From an uncultured SAR116 cluster alpha proteobacterium (GTDB lineage Bacteria; Pseudomonadota; Alphaproteobacteria; Puniceispirillales; Marisalimonadaceae), in assembly GCA_902625215.1 (NCBI GenBank), contig CACOAO010000016.1, positions 1 through 39,425 on the forward strand: a stretch of 39,425 bases of DNA, written 5' to 3'. The notes beneath the pieces were generated by a model. The model was not told the origin of the DNA, did not search any database, and saw only the letters and a list, made by a program, of their open reading frames with translations. A program made the position numbers and the translations under genes. Positions 5,905-13,761 of the stretch are shown here, one piece after another (the first letter of the stretch is position 1; every line of letters begins with the position of its first letter).

Positions 5905-7200
5905 ATGGAAGTTTGTTCAATTATATTGAGTGCCGGTAAAGGAAGTAGGATGCTATCAAACATACCTAAACCTTTACACTTAATTTCAGGGAAAACAATG
6001 CTTCAATGGGTCATTGATGCTAATAAATCTGCTGGAATAAAAAAATCAATAATCGTAATTCCTGAAGAATTTAACAATAGTAATTTTAAAAATAAAAATT
6101 TATCTACTGTTATCCAAAAAAGACCTATTGGGACGGGTGATGCAGTTAAAAAAGCTGTTTCGCTGTTAGAAAACTTTGAAGGTTTAGTAATTATATGTTT
6201 TGCAGACACACCTTTTATAACTTCTAGAACACTAAAAAAAATTATAAAATCTTTTAAAAATGGTACAGACCTTGTAATAACGGGCTTCCAAAAAAAAGAA
6301 AATAATAATTATGGCAAAATAATTTTTAACAATAAAAATAAACCTCAAGAAATTTTAGAGTATAAAAATGCCAACAAAAAAGAAGTTAATTCAAATTTGT
6401 GTAACGGTGGCATTATGGGCATACATAGTTCTTCTCTAAAATACCTAGATAAAATTAAAAAAGACTCTCTCTCTGGAGAATATTACTTAACCAATATTGT
6501 CAAAATTTTGAGTTCTGAAAATAAAGATATATCTCTTATAGAGATAGAAGAAGAAGAAATTATTGGTATTAATACTCAACTAGACTTGTCAATTGCAGAG
6601 AATATTTCTCAAAATGCAATTAGGAAAAAGGCTATGTTGAGAGGAGTTAGGTTAATTGACCCTAATTCTACTTTTATAAGTCATGACACTAAATTTGGTA
6701 AAGACATAATAATACATCCAAATGTGGTTTTTGGAAAAAATGTAGTGGTAGACTCATTTGTTGAAATTAAATCATTTACACATATTGAAGACTGCAAAAT
6801 TAAAAAAGGTTCTTTAATTGGACCTTTTGCAAGGATTAGAGGTAAAACTATTATTGGTGAAAAGTCTAAAGTTGGTAACTTTGTAGAAATTAAAAAAAGT
6901 AACATATCTGAAAGCGTAAAAATCAATCATTTGTCATATGTTGGAGACACTGAAATTGGATCTTCAACCAACATTGGTGCAGGTACAATTACGTGTAACT
7001 TCGATGGCATTAATAAAAATAAAACAAAAATAGGTAAAAATACTTTTGTTGGTTCGAACTCAACAATCATAGCACCCATTAAAATAGGTAACAATGTAAC
7101 AATGGGAGCTGGAAGTATATTTAATAAAAATATTCCTAACAGCAGTCTTGCAATTGGTAGGGCACATCAAGTAAATAAAAAGAAAAATAAAATTAAATAA
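5905..7200 (+). CDS. glmU: Bifunctional GlcN-1-P acetyltransferase / GlcNAc-1-P uridylyltransferase
   Basis: Catalyses the last two steps to UDP-GlcNAc. The N-terminal pyrophosphorylase domain starts with SAGKGSRM (the G-x-G-x-R-M nucleotide motif) and carries the QKRPIGTGDAV uridine-binding segment, the FADTPF Mg-binding Asp and the CNGGIMG motif. From about residue 235 the protein is a left-handed beta-helix with hexapeptide repeats (for example GPFARIRG, VGNFVEIKKS, HLSYVGDTEIG, NIGAGTITCNFDG), the acetyltransferase. At 431 residues it is slightly shorter than the 450-460 typical, with a lysine-rich tail. It is divergently paired with glmS, so two of the enzymes of UDP-GlcNAc synthesis share one intergenic control region; glmM is not in the window. 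Confidence 0.96.
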   Translation: MEVCSIILSAGKGSRMLSNIPKPLHLISGKTMLQWVIDANKSAGIKKSIIVIPEEFNNSNFKNKNLSTVIQKRPIGTGDAVKKAVSLLENFEGLVIICFADTPFITSRTLKKIIKSFKNGTDLVITGFQKKENNNYGKIIFNNKNKPQEILEYKNANKKEVNSNLCNGGIMGIHSSSLKYLDKIKKDSLSGEYYLTNIVKILSSENKDISLIEIEEEEIIGINTQLDLSIAENISQNAIRKKAMLRGVRLIDPNSTFISHDTKFGKDIIIHPNVVFGKNVVVDSFVEIKSFTHIEDCKIKKGSLIGPFARIRGKTIIGEKSKVGNFVEIKKSNISESVKINHLSYVGDTEIGSSTNIGAGTITCNFDGINKNKTKIGKNTFVGSNSTIIAPIKIGNNVTMGAGSIFNKNIPNSSLAIGRAHQVNKKKNKIK

Positions 7201-7266
7201 CAAAATTAAAATATTCCACCTCATAATATTAAACCTATTTTTTATCTAATATGCATGAGACTATCT

Positions 7267-8055
7267 TTAAGTAATGAAAGGTGGTACTTCAAGCCATGGG
7301 GGATTACCTTCATTCCATAATTTATTTAGTTTAATATTGTCACGAAGAGTATCCATTGGATGCCAAAATCCACTATGATGGAATGCTCCCATGACACCAT
7401 TATTTACAGCTCTTTGAAAAGGCTCTGCTTCTAAAGCTATATTTACTTCATCAGTATCTATAAACCTTAAAAAACTTTTGTTTAAAAACATGAAACCAGC
7501 ATTAACAATTTCCGAACTAAACTCAGGTTTTTCAATAAAAGTTTTTACTTTATTGCCCTTAACAATAAGACTTCCGTAACGTGAAGTTGGATTAATTGTT
7601 GTTATAGTTATCTCAGCTTTAGTCTGATAATGTTGATTTATAAGATTTTTGAGATTTACATTACCGACCCCGTCACCATAAGTAAGAAAAAATTGATCAT
7701 CTAAAAATGGCTTTAATTTTAGTAAACGTGATCCTGTATGTGTTAAAAAACCAGTGTCAATTAATGATATTTTCCAATTTTTGTATTTATTTTCAATTGT
7801 ACTAATTTTTTTTTCTTTATTAAATTGAATATGCAGGTCTTTTCCAAGAGTTAATTTTTCATAAAAGTATCTTTTGATAATTTCTTGCTTATATCCACAA
7901 GCAATTATAAACTCAGTGTGACCTTGGATACTGTAAATATCCATTATGTGCTCTAATATTGGCATATTACCTATTTTAACCATGGGTTTTGGTATGGAGT
8001 TTGTTTTTTCCGATAACCTTGTCCCTAATCCTCCTGCAAATATTACTACTTGCAT
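7267..8055 (-). CDS. rfbF: Glucose-1-phosphate cytidylyltransferase
   Basis: Forms CDP-glucose from CTP and glucose-1-phosphate, the first step towards CDP-linked 6-deoxy or 3,6-dideoxy sugars of surface polysaccharides. The 262 residues match RfbF in length and layout. The start carries FAGGLGTRLSEKTNSIPKPM, followed by ACGYKQEIIK, LTYGDGVGNV (metal-binding Asp), the IEKPE motif, NAGFMFLN, and the C-terminal GFWHPMDTLRD typical of cytidylyltransferases rather than RmlA. The ATG immediately follows the stop of the upstream SDR gene, so it is the last gene of a translationally coupled set. No CDP-glucose 4,6-dehydratase (RfbG) is recognisable beside it. Convergent with glmU. Confidence 0.9.
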   Translation of the reverse strand: MQVVIFAGGLGTRLSEKTNSIPKPMVKIGNMPILEHIMDIYSIQGHTEFIIACGYKQEIIKRYFYEKLTLGKDLHIQFNKEKKISTIENKYKNWKISLIDTGFLTHTGSRLLKLKPFLDDQFFLTYGDGVGNVNLKNLINQHYQTKAEITITTINPTSRYGSLIVKGNKVKTFIEKPEFSSEIVNAGFMFLNKSFLRFIDTDEVNIALEAEPFQRAVNNGVMGAFHHSGFWHPMDTLRDNIKLNKLWNEGNPPWLEVPPFIT

Positions 8056-8973
8056 TTATGCCTCCTCATAGAACTTGATTGTTTTGCTTAAACCTTCTAA
8101 AAGTCCTGTATTGCCTACTAAATAGGATTTATCAGCGTCATCTTTTAAATTAGGTTGTATGTTAGTTAACTTTTTCTCAGAACTAATAACGTAATTTTTA
8201 GGAACTTTTACAGTTATATTTTTTCCATTAGCATTTGCGATCATCTGCAAAATATGCTTTATACCTCCAATAGTAGAAGTGGTTTTTCCAACAACATTAT
8301 AAACCATATATCTATCATCAGAGTTAGAAATGAGATTTACTAATAAAGCCTGAAAGTCTTCACAAAAAAGAAAATTACGAACAGCAGTACCATCATTTCT
8401 TATTTCCATAACATTATGCTCTGCAATTGATTGACAAAGATCTGCAATTAAAGTCCAACCAATATTAGCTCTTTCAGTCTGTGGTGGCCCATATACATTT
8501 GACAATCTCAAAATAGAAGCGTTACCGTAAAGTTTAAGTAATTGTTCACATGCCAAATGAGTATATCCATAAATGTTAGTTGGATCTGTTATGTTGCATT
8601 CAAAATTTTGTTCCTTATATACCTGCATAGTTGAGAGATATAAAATTTTAGTTGATGATGAATTCAATTTGGATGCTTGGATTATGTCTGCTAATATTCC
8701 ACAATTTATATCTATTGTGTGTCTATAATCTATCTCTGATTCATTATGATTTAACGATATACAAAATAAAATGTTACTATAATCTGAAAGATTTAGGTCA
8801 ATTTCAGCTATTCTAGATTTTATTCTAATATAGTTTACAACCATTTTATTAAGATTTTTATCGACGTCTTCAGTCGTACCGACACCATCAACCTCCCAGC
8901 CATCATGATAAAGAGCAGCTGCAGATAGGCCTCCTAGATATCCATTAACACCAAAAATAAGTACTTTTTTCAT
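8056..8973 (-). CDS. NAD-dependent epimerase/dehydratase (extended SDR) with altered YxxxK motif
   Basis: Extended short-chain dehydrogenase acting on a sugar nucleotide. The Rossmann start GVNGYLGG binds NAD(P), STMQVY carries the Ser of the active site, and RLSNVYGPPQ plus RNFLFCEDF are the usual substrate-domain motifs. The active-site Tyr sits in YGYTHLACEQ, where the usual Tyr-x-x-x-Lys reads Tyr-x-x-x-His, so the catalytic Lys appears replaced. Start choice: ATG at 8971-8973 overlaps the upstream cupin stop by 4 nt (ATGA), which is better than the in-frame ATG 18 nt earlier at 8991 that lies inside the cupin gene. The exact reaction (epimerase, reductase or dehydratase) cannot be told from sequence. 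Confidence 0.85.
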   Translation of the reverse strand: MKKVLIFGVNGYLGGLSAAALYHDGWEVDGVGTTEDVDKNLNKMVVNYIRIKSRIAEIDLNLSDYSNILFCISLNHNESEIDYRHTIDINCGILADIIQASKLNSSSTKILYLSTMQVYKEQNFECNITDPTNIYGYTHLACEQLLKLYGNASILRLSNVYGPPQTERANIGWTLIADLCQSIAEHNVMEIRNDGTAVRNFLFCEDFQALLVNLISNSDDRYMVYNVVGKTTSTIGGIKHILQMIANANGKNITVKVPKNYVISSEKKLTNIQPNLKDDADKSYLVGNTGLLEGLSKTIKFYEEA

Positions 8974-9428
8974 TTGTGAATAATTTCCCAATTATAATCA
9001 CTAAAACTTTTATCCTCAGGTGAGTATCGTAACATTTCATCAGGTTCATGAACTAAATCACTACAATTACAAATTATGGCTTTTTTATTACCAATAACCT
9101 TGTATCCATTAGCTACTCCAGGTGGAATTTGGCATAAAGAGTAATTCAGTTCCCCTAAGTAATGTTCTTCTAACAACTCGTAAGTATTTGATCCTTTTCG
9201 TTTGTCTAACAAGACTAGTTTAATCATACCTTCGACAACAACATAATTCTGAGTTTGTCTCGTGTGTAAATGCCAACCTTTAATGACACCTGGATATGCT
9301 GTAGAAAAATAAACCTCACCAAACTTTATGAATTCACTATCAGTTTTTTTTATCATATGCATTATTGATCCCCGTTCATCAGGAATAATATTTTTTTTTA
9401 CTATAATTACATCTTGTATCTTTGACAT
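8970..9428 (-). CDS. RmlC-like cupin, dTDP-4-dehydrorhamnose 3,5-epimerase family
   Basis: A 152-residue cupin of the sugar-nucleotide 3,5-epimerase family. Seen: the early PDERGSIMHMIK, then VIKGWHLHTRQTQNYVVVEG (the His and following strand of the RmlC core), LLDKRKGSNTYE, the PPGVANGYKV turn, and the terminal SFSDYNWEI, which resembles the DYxW end of RmlC. It likely inverts C3 and/or C5 of a 4-keto-6-deoxy sugar made by neighbours. The GWHLH spelling instead of the usual GLHYQ of true RmlC suggests a different sugar. It is first gene of the three-gene run cupin, SDR, rfbF, with AAAGG ribosome-binding site at 9437-9441 and a possible operator of direct repeats upstream. Confidence 0.8.
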   Translation of the reverse strand: MSKIQDVIIVKKNIIPDERGSIMHMIKKTDSEFIKFGEVYFSTAYPGVIKGWHLHTRQTQNYVVVEGMIKLVLLDKRKGSNTYELLEEHYLGELNYSLCQIPPGVANGYKVIGNKKAIICNCSDLVHEPDEMLRYSPEDKSFSDYNWEIIHK

Positions 9429-9442
9429 TTATATTACCTTTG

Positions 9443-9475
9443 TTAAATCATTATTTTGCAAACTTAAATCATTAT
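9443..9475. repeat. 12-bp direct repeat upstream of the cupin gene
   Basis: TTAAATCATTAT occurs at 9443-9454 and again, identically, at 9464-9475. The 21-bp period equals two helical turns, which would place two protein monomers or dimers on one face of the DNA. It starts 15 bp upstream of the cupin ATG, a position suited to a repressor site or UP-like element. Confidence 0.35.
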
Positions 9476-9669
9476 GTGTTTTACGAAATTATTAATACTA
9501 TATAATTAGCTATTACAAATATATTAAATCTTTTTAAAAGAAATATGATGCTTACTAATATTCAATTCAGAAATAAAGTCACATATAATTAAAATATTAT
9601 TTTCAACATTTAAATTTTAAGGTGTCAAATTATAGATTTTATATCATCATATTTTTAATAGTATAATAA

Positions 9670-9685
9670 AGTGATTTTTATCACA
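9670..9685. promoter_or_regulatory. Crp/Fnr-like palindrome or weak terminator
   Basis: AGTGATTTTTATCACA is a near match to the Crp-family TGTGA-N6-TCACA. It lies about 26 bp past the stop of the 340-residue SDR gene and some 240 bp upstream of the cupin gene. Read on the minus strand it is a GTGAT/ATCAC hairpin followed by TTTATT, so it may instead be a weak terminator for the SDR gene. Confidence 0.3.
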
Positions 9686-9711
9686 GATTACACGTATTTT
9701 TATAATTATCC

Positions 9712-10734
9712 TTAAAGTTCAAATAATTTAGTATTTAATTCACTGTTTTTTTGTTTTAGCAAATTTAAACGACAATATTGTGAAGAGTTTCTAAAATTGT
9801 AAAAGTGACTATTCCCATACTTTTCAATTGTTTTAAAGTAAAAATTTGATAGTTCTTCAACAGTATCTTCTAAAAGATAAAGAGGCCATTGCTCCTTGTA
9901 CCATGATTGAAATTTTGTAAAATCAACAGTGTAACTTCGTGAATCTAGGGGGTTTTTTTCTGCTATAGAGATTTTAGAATTTGTTAATTCAGAAATACGT
10001 TCTGCTAACTCTTTAATCCTAAATGTAAAAATTTTAGAACCTACATTAAAAACCTCAAATGAATTTTCTAAAGATGCACTTAAACAATATTTCATCGATC
10101 TTGCCATATCTTTTACATTAATAAAAGGCCGCCAAGGCTTGCCATCACTTAAAATATCTATTCTACCTGTTGTCAATGCTGTAATTACAAAATCATTTAA
10201 AACTAGATCTAATCTTGTTGCGCGAGAAACTCCGCAAGCCGTTGCAAATCTAAGACAGATTACTTTTAAATTATTACCAGCAACCTTTTTAAGACCAAGT
10301 TCTGCATTTATTTTACTTTTTGCGTAATCCGTAATAGGTTGAACTTGGTCAGTCTCTACTTTGGCATAGTCTCCCGCACAACCATAAACACTACATGAGC
10401 TTGCAAGAATAAAACGAACTTCTTTTTGACTTGATTTGCATAATTTAGCAATTCTTATAGCCTCATATTCATTAACTAAATAAGTATGATTAGAGAAATT
10501 GGCTCCCATTGGATCATTTGAAACAGCAGCTAAATATATACAAAAATCAGTATTAATTGATTTAAAGTCGAAAGTTGATTTTGACAAATACCTTACGTTT
10601 TTAAATTTGTGAAAGTTATCAAACCAATTTGGATCAATGACAGTTACATCATAAACATCCTTCAATAATTCAATTAGTGAATCTCCAACATAACCAAGGC
10701 CTCCGAAAATAGTAACACTTTTTTTTTTTGACAT
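9712..10734 (-). CDS. NAD-dependent epimerase/dehydratase (extended SDR)
   Basis: A 340-residue sugar-nucleotide SDR. The N-terminus has FGGLGYVGDSL (NAD-binding GxxGxxG) and an Asp after the second strand (VIDPNW) that favours NAD. The active site is complete: SSCSVYG supplies Ser and TDYAKSK gives Tyr-x-x-x-Lys. Later motifs are LRFATACG, the RPFINVKDMAR substrate loop and FEVFNVGS. It has a tail of about 35 residues (from about 305) rich in Asn, Ser and Tyr, not usual for the family. It is separated by 283 nt from the cupin-SDR-rfbF run but in the same orientation, downstream of a glycosyltransferase-like gene. Likely modifies a sugar nucleotide for surface polysaccharide; the substrate is unknown. 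Confidence 0.85.
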   Translation of the reverse strand: MSKKKSVTIFGGLGYVGDSLIELLKDVYDVTVIDPNWFDNFHKFKNVRYLSKSTFDFKSINTDFCIYLAAVSNDPMGANFSNHTYLVNEYEAIRIAKLCKSSQKEVRFILASSCSVYGCAGDYAKVETDQVQPITDYAKSKINAELGLKKVAGNNLKVICLRFATACGVSRATRLDLVLNDFVITALTTGRIDILSDGKPWRPFINVKDMARSMKYCLSASLENSFEVFNVGSKIFTFRIKELAERISELTNSKISIAEKNPLDSRSYTVDFTKFQSWYKEQWPLYLLEDTVEELSNFYFKTIEKYGNSHFYNFRNSSQYCRLNLLKQKNSELNTKLFEL

Positions 10735-10783
10735 TTTTAAAACTACTCCAAAATATTTTTTTTATATATAGTTTGGCAATTAA

Positions 10784-11584
10784 TTAATACCCTCTATAAG
10801 ATAATCTTTTATGAGTTAATAACCCTGGAGCCACAATTACATTAAATTGTTTTTTTCTCCACCAAGAAATATTAAGTTCCATCTCCACATTTTTGAAACC
10901 ACCGGGACCTCTTTGAATATTACTTTCATCTGCTTTTTTTATGATTATGTCTAAGTATTTATCTCTATCAACAAGAATAGATTGATTAGTCCAATTAATA
11001 ATCTCACTTGAAACCAAGAAAAATCCATCATGTAATTTTTCTATTAAATCTGGATGATATTTTTCAGGATTTTCATATACATACATAGAATTTCCAATTA
11101 ACTTTTTAGCTTTTACAGGTCGAATTATTCTTTTCAGGTTTGATAAGAAATTATTTGACCAAAATTGTTTATATTTTTTTATACCTACAAAAGGTTCTCC
11201 CGGATTAAATCTATTCCTTAAACGCACCTGTATTGCTTCATATTTATATAATAAATCAATTGATATTTTAATTTGATTATACGTTGTTTCTTTATTTTCT
11301 ATTAATTCTAAATCATTTTCTAATAATAAAATTGACCCATTTGGCATATTATTTACAAGTTTTTTTAAGTGACCTAAAACTCCTATATTTTCTTTCAATA
11401 AAATGGGTTTAAACTTGAAATATTTAGCTAACTTAATTCCTTCATTAGTATATTCAGGTAAGCAAATGAACTTTTTGTTTGTCAAACTTAAAAGACCATT
11501 TTTTTCATATGAATTTAGTGAGTTTTCTAAACTGTCATAGCCTTTCCAACTTATCATACCTATTGAAAATTGTAGTTTAGACAT
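10784..11584 (-). CDS. Glycosyltransferase-like protein (GT-A type)
   Basis: A 266-residue protein resembling family-2-type nucleotide-diphospho-sugar transferases. The start IGMISWKGYDSLENSLNSYEKN fits the first strand and helix. ENIGVLGHLKKLV matches the N-x-G-x-x-x-x-x-x segment, and SILLLENDLELI is the strand ending in an acidic metal-binding motif (END-x-E in place of D-x-D). No membrane segment is present, so it would be a cytosolic or membrane-associated enzyme. It lies upstream of the SDR gene in the same direction (49-nt gap), consistent with the surface-polysaccharide block. Donor and acceptor cannot be inferred. The C-terminal half (from about 120) is less typical, so the family call is moderate. 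Confidence 0.6.
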   Translation of the reverse strand: MSKLQFSIGMISWKGYDSLENSLNSYEKNGLLSLTNKKFICLPEYTNEGIKLAKYFKFKPILLKENIGVLGHLKKLVNNMPNGSILLLENDLELIENKETTYNQIKISIDLLYKYEAIQVRLRNRFNPGEPFVGIKKYKQFWSNNFLSNLKRIIRPVKAKKLIGNSMYVYENPEKYHPDLIEKLHDGFFLVSSEIINWTNQSILVDRDKYLDIIIKKADESNIQRGPGGFKNVEMELNISWWRKKQFNVIVAPGLLTHKRLSYRGY

Positions 11585-11614
11585 TTCATCGATCCAATTA
11601 ATTTAATTTTAACT

Positions 11615-12589
11615 TTAGCTTGGTATTTTAATTTTTGCTTCAAATTCTCTTAATCTTCTATAAACACTCGCTAACTCAATAATTGTGGGCCATGCCCTTA
11701 AAAGATATTGCATAGATCCTTCCACCCTCCCAAAAGCTCTTATTATTTGTTGCATTACACCTAGTGTAACAACTCCTGCAACTATTGCTGGAGCTAAAAA
11801 TACATAAGCAGATAATACATTTGCTTGCATGTAAGCCATTCTTCCAATATTAAAGTACAAGTATCTAATAAAGCTGAAAAAATGAATAGACCTTACATCA
11901 TCAAATAATTCTTCAATATTTTTTGGACGAACTGTATTATCGTCTTCAGCAATGACTAGTAGTTTCCTGTAAGCGGCTTCCTTTTTTTGCAGATCATATT
12001 CTACCCCTACCAATCTTAAAATCCACCCAAGGCCAATTAAAAAAATCGTTCCTCCAATTGTCCATAACAAAGCACCTGTTATTAATCCATATTCCCAATC
12101 TCCAAAAAAATATATTGGAATGCCAACTGATAAACCCAATAATATTGGTATAAATTGAATGAGCACCATTATTGATTCAATTAAACTTGTGCCTAATGAC
12201 TCCATTATTCTTGAAAATTTAATAGTGTCCTCTTGTACCCTTTGAGCTGCACCTTCAATTTTACTGGCCTTTTCATATACAGAATGATACCACTCAACCA
12301 TAGCGGTTCGCCATCTAAATAAATAGTGAGCAGTAAAAAAAATCATTATAACATAAACAAAGACGTAAAGCCCTGCTAATGAAATAAACGAAAATAGACT
12401 TTCCCAATATTCCTCTATTGTTATTGAATTGGGTTTAGAAAGTGCCTTTTGAATCATATCATAAAATTCACCAAACCATTCATTAATTTTTACGTCAATT
12501 TTAACTTGAACCCACAAAGATGATAAAATTATGAATGAACCTATCCATGACCATAAAAACCATTTTTTTATTAAGAAAAATCTAAACAT
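11615..12589 (-). CDS. sbmA: SbmA/BacA-family peptide transporter, short form
   Basis: Inner-membrane transporter of the SLiPT family, which moves proline-rich antimicrobial peptides and other peptides or modified compounds inward using the proton gradient. Diagnostic features: HYLFRWRTAM, the signature IEGAAQRVQEDT, EAAYRKLLVIAEDD, YFNIGRMAYMQ, and the C-terminal LRAWPTIIELASVYRRLREFE. Four or more hydrophobic segments are visible (about 10-26, 68-88, 135-160, 170-192 and 245-280). At 324 residues it lacks roughly the first 70 residues of E. coli SbmA (406 aa), including its first membrane segment, although its start lies at an ATG with a membrane segment right after. In rhizobia BacA also affects very-long-chain fatty acids of lipid A. 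It lies between polysaccharide and rod-shape genes. Confidence 0.88.
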   Translation of the reverse strand: MFRFFLIKKWFLWSWIGSFIILSSLWVQVKIDVKINEWFGEFYDMIQKALSKPNSITIEEYWESLFSFISLAGLYVFVYVIMIFFTAHYLFRWRTAMVEWYHSVYEKASKIEGAAQRVQEDTIKFSRIMESLGTSLIESIMVLIQFIPILLGLSVGIPIYFFGDWEYGLITGALLWTIGGTIFLIGLGWILRLVGVEYDLQKKEAAYRKLLVIAEDDNTVRPKNIEELFDDVRSIHFFSFIRYLYFNIGRMAYMQANVLSAYVFLAPAIVAGVVTLGVMQQIIRAFGRVEGSMQYLLRAWPTIIELASVYRRLREFEAKIKIPS

Positions 12590-12623
12590 CTAAAACCTCA
12601 ATTTATTTTGTTTTTTTGTATTA

Positions 12624-13748
12624 CTAGACTTCTTTATCATGAACATTAATACTTAACACCATTCCTACACCAATCAATACTGTCAATAAAGAAGTGCCTC
12701 CATAACTTATTAATGGAAGGGGTGCTCCTACTACAGGAAGTAAGCCACATACCATTCCAATATTCAAACTCAAATAAAGGAATAAGAGAAAACCTATCCC
12801 TAATGTAACAATTTTGCAAAATAACGAGTTTAATTCTAAAGAAATTTTCATGATCGAAATTATTAAAATACAAAACACTAAAATAATTGATATTGATCCC
12901 AAAAAACCTAATTCTTCTGAAATTAATGTAAAAATAAAATCTGTATGTTTTTCGGGTAAATAATTCAATCTACTCTGACTTCCTAACAAATAACCCTTCC
13001 CAAAAAAACCACCAGAACCAATCGCTATTTTTGATTGTATTATTTGATAACCACTGCCTAAACTGTCAATTTCAGGATTTAAAAATACTAAGATCCTATC
13101 TTTTTGATAATCATATAATTTATTCCAAATAAAAGGCACTGAAGAGGCAAAAAGTATGAGGCTCAATATAACAAATTTCATTGAAATCCCAACAAAAAAT
13201 AGTATTGCTAGCCCTAAAATAATTATAGTGAGACCTGTACCTAAATCTGGTTGGGAAATTACTAAAAAACCAGGTAAAATTATCAAAAAAACTGGAAAAA
13301 CGTAACTAATAAGTCTATTAAGTTGAATTCTTGAAATATAATCAAAATACCTAGCTAGTGTCAAAATTAAAGCTAGTTTCATGAATTCTGAAGGTTGAAA
13401 ATTAATTCCCCCTAAATTAAGCCATCTTTGAACATTTCCTGTTCCAATAAATTTAACTAAAATCAACGTTAATATCCCTATGATAAAGGATGCAACACTC
13501 AATTTAAAAAAAATAGTATGAGGTAAGAAGGCTAAAATTAACATTAAAAAAATTCCAAAGATTAATCTTATTAAATGGTTTTTAGCCCAAGGATCCCAAT
13601 ACCCCCCTGCTGCAGAGTATAATGAAGCCACACCCACTAAACCGAGCAGAATTACACACAATATTATTATCCAATTAAGTTTTAATAATTTAGATAAAAA
13701 GATAAAATTTAGACTTTTATCAGCAAATTTATTTGATTTGTAACTCAT
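12624..13748 (-). CDS. rodA: Rod-shape peptidoglycan polymerase RodA
   Basis: SEDS-family glycosyltransferase that polymerises lipid II together with PBP2 during elongation. Ten or so membrane segments can be followed. Signature regions are GGYWDPWAKNHLIR near the start, GINFQPSEFMKLALIL, the SQPDLGTG loop with the catalytic-type Asp, GKGYLLGSQSRLNYLPEKHTDFIF split over the large loop, and GAPLPLISYGGTS near the end. Start choice: ATG at 13746-13748 (MSYKSNK) avoids a 29-nt overlap with mrdA that the upstream ATG at 13790 would cause. Directly downstream of mrdA (13 nt), so it is part of the mreB-to-rodA run. Confidence 0.95.
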   Translation of the reverse strand: MSYKSNKFADKSLNFIFLSKLLKLNWIIILCVILLGLVGVASLYSAAGGYWDPWAKNHLIRLIFGIFLMLILAFLPHTIFFKLSVASFIIGILTLILVKFIGTGNVQRWLNLGGINFQPSEFMKLALILTLARYFDYISRIQLNRLISYVFPVFLIILPGFLVISQPDLGTGLTIIILGLAILFFVGISMKFVILSLILFASSVPFIWNKLYDYQKDRILVFLNPEIDSLGSGYQIIQSKIAIGSGGFFGKGYLLGSQSRLNYLPEKHTDFIFTLISEELGFLGSISIILVFCILIISIMKISLELNSLFCKIVTLGIGFLLFLYLSLNIGMVCGLLPVVGAPLPLISYGGTSLLTVLIGVGMVLSINVHDKEV

Positions 13749-13761
13749 AAGATTTGATACT

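Larger units (their letters stand above)
9429..9711. other. AT-rich intergenic region inside the polysaccharide block
   Basis: There are 283 bases without a coding frame. It holds the direct repeat and ribosome-binding site next to the cupin gene and the Crp/Fnr-like palindrome next to the SDR stop. The middle is AT-rich with no recognisable RNA gene. Confidence 0.5.
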
